A stretch of DNA of 64,000 nucleotides from Catelliglobosispora koreensis DSM 44566 (GTDB lineage: Bacteria > Actinomycetota > Actinomycetes > Mycobacteriales > Micromonosporaceae). The notes under the pieces are model-generated. The model made no database searches and had not been told where the DNA came from. It was given only the letters and a program-made list of their open reading frames with translations. Both the position numbers and the translations under genes were made by a program. The stretch covers positions 352,795-416,794 of the forward strand of contig NZ_KB903249.1 of assembly GCF_000379685.1 (NCBI RefSeq), written 5' to 3'. Shown here piece after piece: positions 16,721-24,469 of the stretch; the stretch's first letter is position 1; every line of letters begins with the position of its first letter.

Positions 16721-17705
16721 AAGTCGGGTGCAGGATCGATTGGACTTGTGCGAACTCTTGCTCAGTGAGCGGGCCGTAAGACAGGGCGCCCGCGTTCTCC
16801 GCCGCCTGGGAGACGGTGCGGATGCCGGGGATGGGGATGAGCTTGGGGCTGCGAGCCCACAGCCACGCCAGCGCGCCCTGGGACATGGTCCGGCCTGACG
16901 AGGTCAGGATGTCGCGGACCGCGTCGACCTTGGCGGCCCACTCCGGCACGGCGACGCCATTGTCGAAGTAGCGTAGCCACTCCGGCGCCTTGCCGCGGAT
17001 GTCGTGCTGGCCCACGGCCAGGCCCGTCTGGTACTTCCCGCTCAGCAGACCCATCGCCAAGGGACCCTTGTTGATGCCACCGAGGTCGTCAGTTTCGCAA
17101 AGGGTCACCATTTCGGCGTTCTCGTTCAGCACCGACTCGTCGAACTGGACTGACGTGCAGTGACGGCCCGCCCGGGCGAAGGCCGCGGCCCGTTGCGGGT
17201 CGTCGGTGCTCCAGCCGTAGGCACGGATCTTCCCGGCCGCGACCAGTTCCTCCAGCGGCTCGATCAGGAGCAGCGCATCGTCGATGGGCAGCCCGCCGAG
17301 GTGCAGCTGATAGAGGTCGAGGTAGTCGGTGCCGAGGCGCGAGAGCACACCGTCCAAACAGGACAGCATGTAGGCCACACTGCCGTCTTCGCCCGTCGCC
17401 TGGCGTGACTCCTCGATGAACGTGTAGCCGAACTTACTCGCGATCACGACGTCGTCGCGGCGGCCTTGGAGGGCTTTGCCTAGCACCCGCTCGCTGTGGC
17501 CGGCTCCGTAGTTGCTGGCCGTGTCGAAGAACGTGACCCCGAGGTCGAGCGCGCGGTGGATGGCTTGAATGGACTCGTCATCGTCGACGGCTCCCCAGCC
17601 CAGCGGCTGCTCCCCGGCCCAAAACGGCCCGCCGATGGCCCAGCAGCCGAAACCGAGTGCGCTTACTTCGATCCCGCTGCGGCCCAGAGTTCTCGTCTGT
17701 GTCAT
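16716..17705 (-). CDS. Aldo/keto reductase
   Basis: 329 residues from MTQTRTLGRSG. A (beta/alpha)8 barrel NADPH-dependent oxidoreductase of the YghZ/Tas-like AKR group: GFGCWAIGGPF, the catalytic Asp/Tyr region FFDTASNYGAGHSERVLGKAL, Lys in VIASKFGY, His-containing DLYQLHLGG, and the cofactor-binding end LIPIPGIRTVSQAAENAGAL. The substrate is unknown. It is divergent from a MerR regulator with a shared operator at 17721-17740, so it is probably induced by that regulator's signal. The 3' end lies in a large palindrome. Confidence 0.93.
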   Translation of the reverse strand: MTQTRTLGRSGIEVSALGFGCWAIGGPFWAGEQPLGWGAVDDDESIQAIHRALDLGVTFFDTASNYGAGHSERVLGKALQGRRDDVVIASKFGYTFIEESRQATGEDGSVAYMLSCLDGVLSRLGTDYLDLYQLHLGGLPIDDALLLIEPLEELVAAGKIRAYGWSTDDPQRAAAFARAGRHCTSVQFDESVLNENAEMVTLCETDDLGGINKGPLAMGLLSGKYQTGLAVGQHDIRGKAPEWLRYFDNGVAVPEWAAKVDAVRDILTSSGRTMSQGALAWLWARSPKLIPIPGIRTVSQAAENAGALSYGPLTEQEFAQVQSILHPTS

Positions 17706-17720
17706 GAATGTCAGCCAACA

Positions 17721-17740
17721 ACCTGGAGTGCGCTCCAGGT
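17721..17740. promoter_or_regulatory. MerR-type operator between reductase and regulator
   Basis: ACCTGGAGTGCGCTCCAGGT: two perfect 8-bp arms around TGCG, followed by TC. This is the sort of dyad MerR proteins bind inside an over-long -35/-10 spacer. It lies 15 bp from the reductase start and 16 bp from the regulator start, so it can control both. Confidence 0.85.
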
Positions 17741-17756
17741 CAAGTAGGCTGACCCT

Positions 17757-18128
17757 ATGATCCGGTATTCCCCTTCCGAGGCAGCTCAGAAGAGCGGCTT
17801 CAGCCTGGACACCCTCCGCTATTACGAGAAGATCGGCCTGCTGTCCGACATCGACCGCACCTCCGGCGGCAAGCGAATCTTTTCCGACGACGATCTCGGC
17901 TGGCTCGGCCTGCTGCGGTGTTTGCGCGACACCGGAATGCCGATCGCGCAGATGTGCCGCTTCGCCGAGCTCGTCCGCTCCGGGGACATGACGATCACTG
18001 AACGGGTCGAGCTGCTTGAAGAACATGCCCGCGGTGTCGAGACGCAACTGGAACTTTTGCTCCGGCAGCAGCAGCATCTGCACGACAAAATCGCCTACTA
18101 CCAACGCGAACTCGCGGCCCGGGCCTAA
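17757..18128 (+). CDS. MerR family transcriptional regulator
   Basis: 123 residues. N-terminal winged helix-turn-helix (IRYSPSEAAQKSGFSLDTLRYYEKIGLL, the MerR signature), then an effector-coupled dimerisation coiled coil (about 80-120, ERVELLEEHARGVETQLELLLRQQQHLHDKIAYYQREL). It has one cysteine (CRFAEL) and no Cys cluster, so it belongs to the organic-ligand or stress subgroup rather than the metal sensors. It probably regulates itself and the divergent aldo/keto reductase through the dyad at 17721-17740. Confidence 0.93.
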   Translation: MIRYSPSEAAQKSGFSLDTLRYYEKIGLLSDIDRTSGGKRIFSDDDLGWLGLLRCLRDTGMPIAQMCRFAELVRSGDMTITERVELLEEHARGVETQLELLLRQQQHLHDKIAYYQRELAARA

Positions 18129-18130
18129 CC

Positions 18131-18727
18131 GTGAACAGGGCTGCGGCACTGCTGAGCCTGGCCGTGCAAACGGCTGTTGGCGCTGTGCTCGCTGGCCCTG
18201 TCGGCGCGTTCGCGGGACTCGTGCTCGGCGGTGTGTTCGGGCTGGCGATCGCTCAAGGACGGGCCTACCCACCGTCAGCCAAAGGTGTGCTGCTCCTGGT
18301 GCTCGACCACACGTGGAGCCTGCCCAATACCATCGTGGGGTCGGCTTTCCTATTGGTACAACGGTTGCGCGGGCACACGCTTGACCTGAGCCAAACGGTC
18401 CACAGTGGACGGATCTACATCCGGGAACGGTTCGTCAAAGGCTATGCGGTCACGGTCGGCAACGTCATCGCCGGTGCGACGCCAGACCTGTGCCCACATG
18501 AGGAACTGCACGTGCGGCAAGCCAGAATCCTTGGCCCGCTTTACTTTCCGCTCGTGGGGCTGGGCTATGTCATCGGCACCGTGTTCCCGTACTGGCTTTT
18601 CTACCACGATCACGAGAAGTGGCCGGTGAAGGGACCGGTGACCTACTTTACGTGCGGGGTGTATCCGCATGTGTGGCATGAAGCGTGGGCTTACCGCTCT
18701 GACCGGCGACGAGCAACGCGCTCGTAA
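18131..18727 (+). CDS. Membrane protein with an HExxH motif
   Basis: 198 residues, starting 3 bp after the MerR stop. Helices near residues 8-42 (two hydrophobic stretches: LLSLAVQTAVGAVLAGPVGAF and GLVLGGVFGLAIA), a middle beta-rich part (SGRIYIRERFVKGYAVTVGNVIAG), then CPHEELHVRQARILGPLYF with the zincin-type motif H123-E124-E-L-H127, and a C-terminal helix (GLGYVIGTVFPYWLFY). No family name is certain. A membrane-linked metallopeptidase is a possibility from the motif alone; no third zinc ligand is assignable. The last 80 bp overlap the convergent MFS gene. Confidence 0.72.
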   Translation: MNRAAALLSLAVQTAVGAVLAGPVGAFAGLVLGGVFGLAIAQGRAYPPSAKGVLLLVLDHTWSLPNTIVGSAFLLVQRLRGHTLDLSQTVHSGRIYIRERFVKGYAVTVGNVIAGATPDLCPHEELHVRQARILGPLYFPLVGLGYVIGTVFPYWLFYHDHEKWPVKGPVTYFTCGVYPHVWHEAWAYRSDRRRATRS

Positions 18728-19886
18728 CGGTGGCTACGCCCGAAACAGCGATCGCCCAGCGCAGATGGGTCACCTGAGCCAGCCCGCCGAACACGACCGG
18801 CCCGATGCCTTGCAGCGTCATCAATCCGGTCGACAAGAGCCCGAATGCCTGGCCGCGGTTAACTTCCGGCACCGCTTCCAGGAAGGCCGTCTGCAATCCC
18901 AGGGGGTACGCCATACCCGCGCCACTAATCGCGAATAAAAGCCCCGCGATAGCCAGCGGAGGGTCAAGGGCGACAACGGCAAGCGGCAGACCCAAGACGC
19001 AAATCAGCGGCCCGACAAGGGTTGTCCGCATATCAGGTTTGACGAACCGCCCGATGACGAAATAGCCGATCAGCATGCCAGCCGGCGAGCACGCGAGCAG
19101 AAAACCGGTGGCGCTAACGGGAAAGCCCCGCATCGCGGCGTAGGCGACGATGAGTGCCTCGGCACCGACCGCGAACGCGTTGGGCAGCCACTGAATGAGC
19201 AACAGGCGGCGTACCCACGTGTCGCGCAGCAACAGCGCGTTGGTGTGCCAGCTCTGGCGCATCGCCGACCGTTCCCCGGTGTCGCCAGCGACATCGTGAT
19301 CGGACAGTCCGGCACGGGCGATGCCCGCCGCGGCGAAGTGACACACAGCCGTGACGAGCAGAGCGCGCTGTGGCCCGAGAGCGGCGACCGCGATTCCGCC
19401 CGCGGCCAGGCCAAGCAACTGGGCACCACCGGCCGCCATGTTGAACGTGGAGCGGCCCAGGACATAGGCGTCGCCGTGCAAGACGTCAGCCACGAGCCGG
19501 CTGGACGCGCCGTTGAAGATGGGCGTAGCCGCGGCGACGGCACCCACGAGAGCCAGGCTCGCCCAGACGGGCAGCGGTGCGATGGCTAGCACGACGGCGG
19601 CGGCGCCTTCTATGGCGTACCCCATGGTGATGAGGGGTCTGGGTTTGATGCGGTCAGCCAGCGACCCGAACAGCATGCCCCCGGCGGCCTGGGGGAGGAA
19701 GCCGATTCCGAACGCTATCGCCGAGAGCAGCGGCGACCCCGTCATGCTGAACACGAGCAGGGAAAGGGCGACCATCCGCAGGGTGGTGGCGGCGATGGCG
19801 ATCGTCCGGCTGGTGAACAGGACGCGGAACTGCCCGGAAGCGAAGACCTCGGTATAGGTGGACGTGGCTGTAGTCACGCAGAGCAT
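18648..19886 (-). CDS. MFS transporter
   Basis: 412 residues from MLCVTTATSTYTEVFASGQFRVLFTSR. About 12 membrane helices, with the MFS loop 2-3 motif GSLADRIKPRPLITMGYAIEG (a variant of GxxxDRxGRR) and a matching half in the C-terminal domain. It resembles drug/metabolite exporters of the EntS/macrolide-efflux type; the substrate is unknown. It is divergent from the DUF5937 regulator over 58 bp containing the palindrome CGGCTATAGCCG, the usual arrangement of an efflux pump and its repressor. An upstream extension of 99 codons is the regulator's shadow and is rejected. Confidence 0.9.
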   Translation of the reverse strand: MLCVTTATSTYTEVFASGQFRVLFTSRTIAIAATTLRMVALSLLVFSMTGSPLLSAIAFGIGFLPQAAGGMLFGSLADRIKPRPLITMGYAIEGAAAVVLAIAPLPVWASLALVGAVAAATPIFNGASSRLVADVLHGDAYVLGRSTFNMAAGGAQLLGLAAGGIAVAALGPQRALLVTAVCHFAAAGIARAGLSDHDVAGDTGERSAMRQSWHTNALLLRDTWVRRLLLIQWLPNAFAVGAEALIVAYAAMRGFPVSATGFLLACSPAGMLIGYFVIGRFVKPDMRTTLVGPLICVLGLPLAVVALDPPLAIAGLLFAISGAGMAYPLGLQTAFLEAVPEVNRGQAFGLLSTGLMTLQGIGPVVFGGLAQVTHLRWAIAVSGVATVTSALLVAGQSGKPTLHATHADTPRT

Positions 19887-19920
19887 CTTGGCAAGGACTG
19901 TCCAGCTTTCACCAAAGATT

Positions 19921-19932
19921 CGGCTATAGCCG
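19921..19932. promoter_or_regulatory. Palindromic operator candidate, MFS/DUF5937
   Basis: A perfect 12-bp palindrome CGGCTATAGCCG in the 58-bp divergent promoter, 12 bp upstream of the regulator start. It is a plausible site for the ArsR-like protein encoded next to it. Confidence 0.5.
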
Positions 19933-19944
19933 TAAGGTTGAGCG

Positions 19945-20910
19945 GTGATCCGCTTCGAGGCTGGGCCGGAAGACGTGCTGCGCAGCCGGTTCGCGCTCTC
20001 GCCCGGGTTTGAGCTCGGGTGCCTGTTGCGGCTGCTGAGCCGCTCGCGCGTGCCCGGGTGGGCGTCTCGGCTCGTGCCCCGCTTCGGCCACTTGCGGCAA
20101 GACCTCGCGTTCCGGGCGCTGCTCGCGATGCAGACGGCACATCGGGGACCGACGTTCACGGTGCCGCCACCGGCGAAGGGCATGCTTCAGTCCATTGAGG
20201 ACGATCTGGCGGCGCTGCGGGCCGTTCCGCTTGAGGTCGCCCGCGCCGACATCGCGGGCTGTCTCGCGCCGCGTCAGGCGACCGACCCCGAGATCCTGGC
20301 GCTGCTGAACGCGCGCAACGTGCGTGAAGAGATGGCACAGGTGCTGGAACGTGCTTGGAAGGAATTGCTTGCCGCCGACTGGCTGCAGCTACGGGCGCTC
20401 TGTGAGCGTGACGTCTTGCACCGCTCCGGGCAACTGGCCCGCAACGGCTGGGCGGCCGCGCTGGACGGGCTGCACCCCAAGGTTCGCTGGCGCGACGGCG
20501 GGATCGAGCTGACCGCCATGACCGCGAAAGCCACGGTTCCCCTTGGCGGGCAAGGACTTTTGTTCATCCCGACGGTTTTCAGCTATCCGAGGGTGTCAGT
20601 GCACTTCGAGGAGCCGTGGCCCAAAAGCCTTATCTACCCGGCGCGTGGAACGAGTACCCTCCGGGATGCTCCGGAAAGCCCGCCGGAAGCCTTGCAGGAA
20701 CTCATCGGCCGCAGCCGGGCACTGATCCTGCAATCGCTGTATGAACCGGCTAGTACCACACAGCTGTCCCGTTCGCTGAAACTCGCGCCAGGATCGGTCA
20801 ACGACCACCTGCGCGCCATGCAGCGGGCGGGATTGCTTGACGCGGCCCGGTCGGGGCGCAGCGTGCTCTACCGCCGCACCCCGCTCGGGGACATGCTGGC
20901 CAACGCCTAG
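19945..20910 (+). CDS. DUF5937/ArsR-family transcriptional regulator
   Basis: 321 residues starting at GTG. The N-terminal two thirds (about 1-235) match the DUF5937 pattern (MIRFEAGPEDVLRSRFALSP, HFEEPWPKSLIYPARG). The C-terminal ArsR winged helix (about 240-321) has RALILQSLYEPASTTQLSRSLKLAPGSVNDHLRAMQRAGLLDAARSGRSVLYRRT split across helix-turn-helix and wing. It is divergent from the MFS exporter and probably represses it until a ligand binds the N-terminal domain. The 3' end overlaps the SDR gene's stop tail to tail. Confidence 0.9.
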   Translation: MIRFEAGPEDVLRSRFALSPGFELGCLLRLLSRSRVPGWASRLVPRFGHLRQDLAFRALLAMQTAHRGPTFTVPPPAKGMLQSIEDDLAALRAVPLEVARADIAGCLAPRQATDPEILALLNARNVREEMAQVLERAWKELLAADWLQLRALCERDVLHRSGQLARNGWAAALDGLHPKVRWRDGGIELTAMTAKATVPLGGQGLLFIPTVFSYPRVSVHFEEPWPKSLIYPARGTSTLRDAPESPPEALQELIGRSRALILQSLYEPASTTQLSRSLKLAPGSVNDHLRAMQRAGLLDAARSGRSVLYRRTPLGDMLANA

Positions 20911-21665
20911 CTCAGCACATCGCCAGAAGCCTTGGCGATGGTGTTGATGGCGGTCTTCTTGGGTAGCAGCCTCGTCATGAGCTGTGCGGAGAAGCGCATC
21001 ATCGCTCCGGGGACCGTGCGTGGCTTGCGTCCCAAGGCTTTCAGCGCCGCTTGCACGACCACGTCGGGCGAAACCGTTCCGGGGGCACGGCCTTTGCTAG
21101 CCGTGGCGAGCCCCGGTGTCTCGACAGCGCCCGGCACACACGTCAGCACATCAACGCCGTGACGGCGGGCCTCGGCCCACAGTCCCTCGGCGAGAATGGC
21201 GCCAAACGCTTTGCTGGCCGCATAAGTCGCCAAGCCTGGGGAACCCTGCTGACCCGCGAGCGACGACATCACGATGAGGCCGCCTTGGCCACGTTCATAC
21301 ATCGGTGGCAAGAAATGACGCGCCAGCAGCATCGGCGCCCGGCAGTTAAGGGCCAGGATCTGGTCAAGCTCTTCGGTGCTGACTTGCGTGAACTGGCCTA
21401 GCGAGCTGATCGCCGCGTTGGCGACAACGAGCCCGACCTCGTGCCCCTGGGCCGCGGCGAACACGGTCTCCAGACCGTCGTCAGTCGACAAATCCGCTGT
21501 CACGGCACGGGTTTCGACATCGAGCTGAGCGGCCAGGTCCTTGAGCGGGCCGGGGCGCCGGGCCACCAGGATGAGTTTGGTTCCCTGGGCGGCAAGGCTT
21601 TTCGCGAACGCCGCGCCGATCCCTTCCGAGGCTCCGGCGACCAGCGCCCACGGCCCGTACTTCAT
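20907..21665 (-). CDS. Short-chain dehydrogenase/reductase
   Basis: 252 residues from MKYGPWALVAGASEGIG. Rossmann-fold SDR of the DltE/YqjQ-like group: TGxxxGIG-type motif VAGASEGIGAAFA, NADP-favouring Arg in ILVARRPG, NAG-like VVANAAISS, catalytic Ser (VMSSLAGQQG) and the YxxxK (YAASKAF). It is coupled by a 4-bp overlap to the EXPERA protein upstream, suggesting a shared lipid or sterol-like substrate, but that is inference. Confidence 0.92.
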   Translation of the reverse strand: MKYGPWALVAGASEGIGAAFAKSLAAQGTKLILVARRPGPLKDLAAQLDVETRAVTADLSTDDGLETVFAAAQGHEVGLVVANAAISSLGQFTQVSTEELDQILALNCRAPMLLARHFLPPMYERGQGGLIVMSSLAGQQGSPGLATYAASKAFGAILAEGLWAEARRHGVDVLTCVPGAVETPGLATASKGRAPGTVSPDVVVQAALKALGRKPRTVPGAMMRFSAQLMTRLLPKKTAINTIAKASGDVLS

Positions 21666-22168
21666 GCGGTGGCCTCCACTCGCGGCTTCGGGAACGGCTC
21701 CTTGCACATACGCCAGATCATGATCAGCGGGAACAGGAGCCAGGGCGCGTTGACACTGAGAACCAGCGGGAAGTTCGGCGAGGCGAACTGCCCAAACCGT
21801 TCCTCCATCAGGATGATGAGCACGTTGGACAGCATCATTCCAGACCAGACCAGCGCTGGTACCCGGATCCAGTTGCGCCCGCGGATGAACGCGTAGATGG
21901 CGAAAAGATAGAACGGCCCGAAAAGCAGAACGTCGATCCAGATCGTCATCTGGTAGAACGGCGGCCGTTCGAATAGCACGTGATCGGCGCTGCGGCCAAA
22001 CTCGTGAATGGTGTCCACCATCGGGGCTGGTGGCCACAGCGGATACTCGAAATTGTTCGGATCCGCGATAACGAGCTGCTCGAGGCCGACCGTGTACGTG
22101 GTCACGATGAAGTTGATGGCCATAAACACGAGCAGAACGTAATCAAAGGGGCGGCGGCGCAATGGCAT
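21662..22168 (-). CDS. EXPERA (emopamil-binding-like) membrane protein
   Basis: 168 residues with four to five helices (FDYVLLVFMAINFIVTTYTV, QMTIWIDVLLFGPFYLFAIYAFI, VPALVWSGMMLSNVLIILMEE, VNAPWLLFPLIMIWRM). The pattern of four helices with conserved His/Glu positions (HEFGRSADHVLFERPPF) matches the EXPERA superfamily (EBP, TMEM97). In eukaryotes these act on sterols; bacterial members are uncharacterised. It is first in a two-gene operon with the SDR, its stop overlapping the SDR start. Confidence 0.75.
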   Translation of the reverse strand: MPLRRRPFDYVLLVFMAINFIVTTYTVGLEQLVIADPNNFEYPLWPPAPMVDTIHEFGRSADHVLFERPPFYQMTIWIDVLLFGPFYLFAIYAFIRGRNWIRVPALVWSGMMLSNVLIILMEERFGQFASPNFPLVLSVNAPWLLFPLIMIWRMCKEPFPKPRVEATA

Positions 22169-22234
22169 GAGACATGGTAAGGCAGATTTTCATTAGGAAC
22201 GGAACCTGCCTAAACGGCCTTTAGCGTTAGCCGC

Positions 22235-23047
22235 ATGACGATATTGGTTGCAGGGGCAACGGGCAATGTGGGACGGCACGTCGTGGCACATCTGGTGGAC
22301 GAGGGACAGAAGGTTAGAGCGCTGTCGCGCAACCCGCTGACCGCCTCGTTGCCGGGCGCTGAAGTGGTCCGCGGTGACCTAGCCGATCCGGCGTCGCTGG
22401 AGTCGGCATTGGAGGGGGTGACCGCTTTGCACCTGATTAACTTCAGCGGCGACTATGAACCGCTGGAGACCGGAGCCGACATCGTCGCGCTAGCACGCAA
22501 GGCTGGGGTCAAACGCGTGACGGTGCTGCGCGGCGGCGACAAGGGCACGGTCGAGCACGCTCTCGAGGCCAGCGACCTGGAGTGGACGTTCATTCAGCCG
22601 GTCGAGTTCATGTCAGGCGTGTTCGACTGGGCGGGGTCCATTCGCGACGAAAACGTGGTCAAGGCACCGTTCGCACAGGTTGGCAGCGCGATGGTGCACG
22701 ATGGCGACATCGGGGCGGTCATCGCCACGGTGCTGACGTCGGGCGGGCACGGCGGGCGGACGTACACGCTGACGGGTCCTGAAGCCCTGACGGTGCCAGG
22801 CAAAGTCGCGGCGATTTCGCAAGGGCTGGGCCGGGAAGTCTCCTTTGTGGAGCTGACCGAGGCCGAGGCGCGGCAGGAGTGGAAGGCACAGGGCCTGCCC
22901 GACGAGGTCATCGAGTTTTTCGTTGTGGCACACGGCAATCCGCCCGAGCAGGCTTATACTGTGCTGCCGACCGTGCAGGAATTGCTCGGCCGGCCGGCTC
23001 GGGGGCTGGTGGAGTTCGTTGAGGCCCACAAGGACCGGTTCGACTAG
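22235..23047 (+). CDS. NmrA-like NAD(P)-binding protein
   Basis: 270 residues, atypical SDR. The Rossmann motif [17 protein letters not shown] and VRALSRNP indicate NADP binding. The catalytic tyrosine motif of classical SDRs is absent, as usual in the NmrA/HSCARG and QOR2-like group. C-terminal substrate region: [17 protein letters not shown] and the [13 protein letters not shown] motif typical of actinobacterial family members. No ribosome binding site is obvious, so the message may be leaderless. It is divergent from the EXPERA/SDR pair and overlaps the RlpA gene stop by 4 bp. Confidence 0.9.
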   Translation: MTILVAGATGNVGRHVVAHLVDEGQKVRALSRNPLTASLPGAEVVRGDLADPASLESALEGVTALHLINFSGDYEPLETGADIVALARKAGVKRVTVLRGGDKGTVEHALEASDLEWTFIQPVEFMSGVFDWAGSIRDENVVKAPFAQVGSAMVHDGDIGAVIATVLTSGGHGGRTYTLTGPEALTVPGKVAAISQGLGREVSFVELTEAEARQEWKAQGLPDEVIEFFVVAHGNPPEQAYTVLPTVQELLGRPARGLVEFVEAHKDRFD

Positions 23048-23550
23048 GGCGCCAGCACCTCGTAGGTAACGAGATCGAGCACGCCTTGGCTGAGGTTGGC
23101 GATCTCGCGGAAGGCGGCGCGGGACAGATCCAGGCAGCGCCCGTCGATGTAGGGCCCACGGTCATTGATGCGGACCGTGACTGACTTGCCGTTATCCGGA
23201 TTGGTGACGCGGACCTTCGAGTTGAACGGCAAGGTCTTGTGCGCGGCGGTCATGGCTTCGGGGTCGAAGATCTCGCCGTTAGCCGTGCCTTGCGGTTCGT
23301 GGTAGAACGATGCGCCGCAGCTGCCGGCTTGCGTGACGGAGGGGGCTTTACGTTCCATCTCACGCGAGACTGGCGGTGGTGGCCGCTCGAAGGTGGGCTC
23401 CGGGGTGACAGCGGTGCTCGGGCTCGCTGAGGGGGCTGCAGCGGTTTCTAGAGGTGTCTCGTCGTGGCGGCCGGCTAGCGCTAGATAGGTGCCGCCCGCG
23501 AGAATCACTGATGCGATCGCTGCGGCGCCGTAGGTGCGTCTACTGGACAT
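23044..23550 (-). CDS. RlpA-like double-psi beta-barrel exported protein
   Basis: 168 residues from [20 protein letters not shown] (membrane or signal segment), a Pro/Ala/Ser/Thr linker (about 35-70), then a double-psi beta-barrel domain (about 80-168): [32 protein letters not shown] with the RlpA hallmarks G(x)ASFY, NGE, AAHx[18 protein letters not shown] and [10 protein letters not shown]. Family members cleave naked glycan strands or bind peptidoglycan; the catalytic Asp (NDRGP) is present, so activity is plausible. A start eight codons upstream is possible but has no better signal. Confidence 0.9.
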   Translation of the reverse strand: MSSRRTYGAAAIASVILAGGTYLALAGRHDETPLETAAAPSASPSTAVTPEPTFERPPPPVSREMERKAPSVTQAGSCGASFYHEPQGTANGEIFDPEAMTAAHKTLPFNSKVRVTNPDNGKSVTVRINDRGPYIDGRCLDLSRAAFREIANLSQGVLDLVTYEVLAP

Positions 23551-23704
23551 TTGACCGACCGTAGTCAATGCCATGGTTGCCGAGTCAACTTGATCCTGCC
23601 CTTATCGGGTGAATTGCAGGGAAACGTCCGGCCGTTTGGGGGACTTGTTACTCACCGGTCGCCTCCCCCTTCCGCTACAACCGGTGATGCCGCATAGTGG
23701 CCCC

Positions 23705-24466
23705 ATGCTTTTTGATCTGACCGGTAAGAAAGCCCTGGTGACTGGCGGTAGCCGTGGCATTGGCATGATGATCGCCCGCGGGCTGCTTGACGCCGGAGCG
23801 TCCGTCTACCTCAGCTCACGCAAAGCTGACGCCTGCGAAGACGCCGTCCGCGAGCTGTCTGAGTTCGGGGATGTGCACGCGATCCCGGCCGATCTGTCCA
23901 CCCGCGACGAATGCGAGCGGCTGATCTCGTCGCTGCCCTGGGACTCTCTCGACATCCTGGTCAACAACGCCGGGGCGACCTGGGGTGCCCCGATGGATGA
24001 GTTCCCTGATCACGCCTGGGACAAGGTGCTCGACATCAACCTCAAGGGCCCGTTCTACCTGACGCGGGCGGCCTTGCCGTTACTGCGCGTCAACGCGACC
24101 CAGGACGACCCGTCACGCGTCATCAACATCGGTTCCATCGACGGGATCGGGGTGCCGATGAACCGGTACTCCTATTCGGCGAGCAAGGCAGCGATCCATC
24201 AGTTGACCCGAGTGCTGGCAAGGGAACTCGGGCCGTCCTACATCACCGTCAACGCCGTCGCGCCCGGCCCGTTCGAGTCGAAGATGATGGCCGCCACGCT
24301 CGCCGCCGCAGGCGATGAGATCGCGGCGCTGTCACCACTCGGGCGCATCGGACGGCCCGATGACATGGCGGGGATCGCGGTGTTCCTGAGCAGCCGCGCC
24401 GGCTCGTATGTCAACGGCGCCATCATTCCGGTCGACGGTGGCATCACCGTCGTTTATGGACTCTGA
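23705..24466 (+). CDS. Short-chain dehydrogenase/reductase
   Basis: 253 residues from MLFDLTGKKALVTGGSRGIG. Classical SDR: TGGSRGIG cofactor motif, YLSSRKADAC, NNAGATWG, catalytic Ser in INIGSIDGIG, Tyr/Lys in YSASKAAIHQ, and NAVAPGPFESKMMA. The opening and the GRIGRPDDMAGIAVFLSSRAGSYVNG end resemble 3-oxoacyl-ACP reductase/gluconate-5-dehydrogenase type enzymes; the substrate is not assignable. It is convergent with the GT87 gene, 3 bp apart. Confidence 0.93.
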   Translation: MLFDLTGKKALVTGGSRGIGMMIARGLLDAGASVYLSSRKADACEDAVRELSEFGDVHAIPADLSTRDECERLISSLPWDSLDILVNNAGATWGAPMDEFPDHAWDKVLDINLKGPFYLTRAALPLLRVNATQDDPSRVINIGSIDGIGVPMNRYSYSASKAAIHQLTRVLARELGPSYITVNAVAPGPFESKMMAATLAAAGDEIAALSPLGRIGRPDDMAGIAVFLSSRAGSYVNGAIIPVDGGITVVYGL

Positions 24467-24469
24467 CGC

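Noticed and set aside
16656-16898. Plus-strand frame starting in the large palindrome
   Set aside because: It begins inside the repeat and runs antisense to the aldo/keto reductase.
22195-22215. TTAGG and CCTAA arms that resemble an iron-regulator (IdeR) box
   Set aside because: The arms are separated by 11 bp rather than 9 and the interior does not fit.
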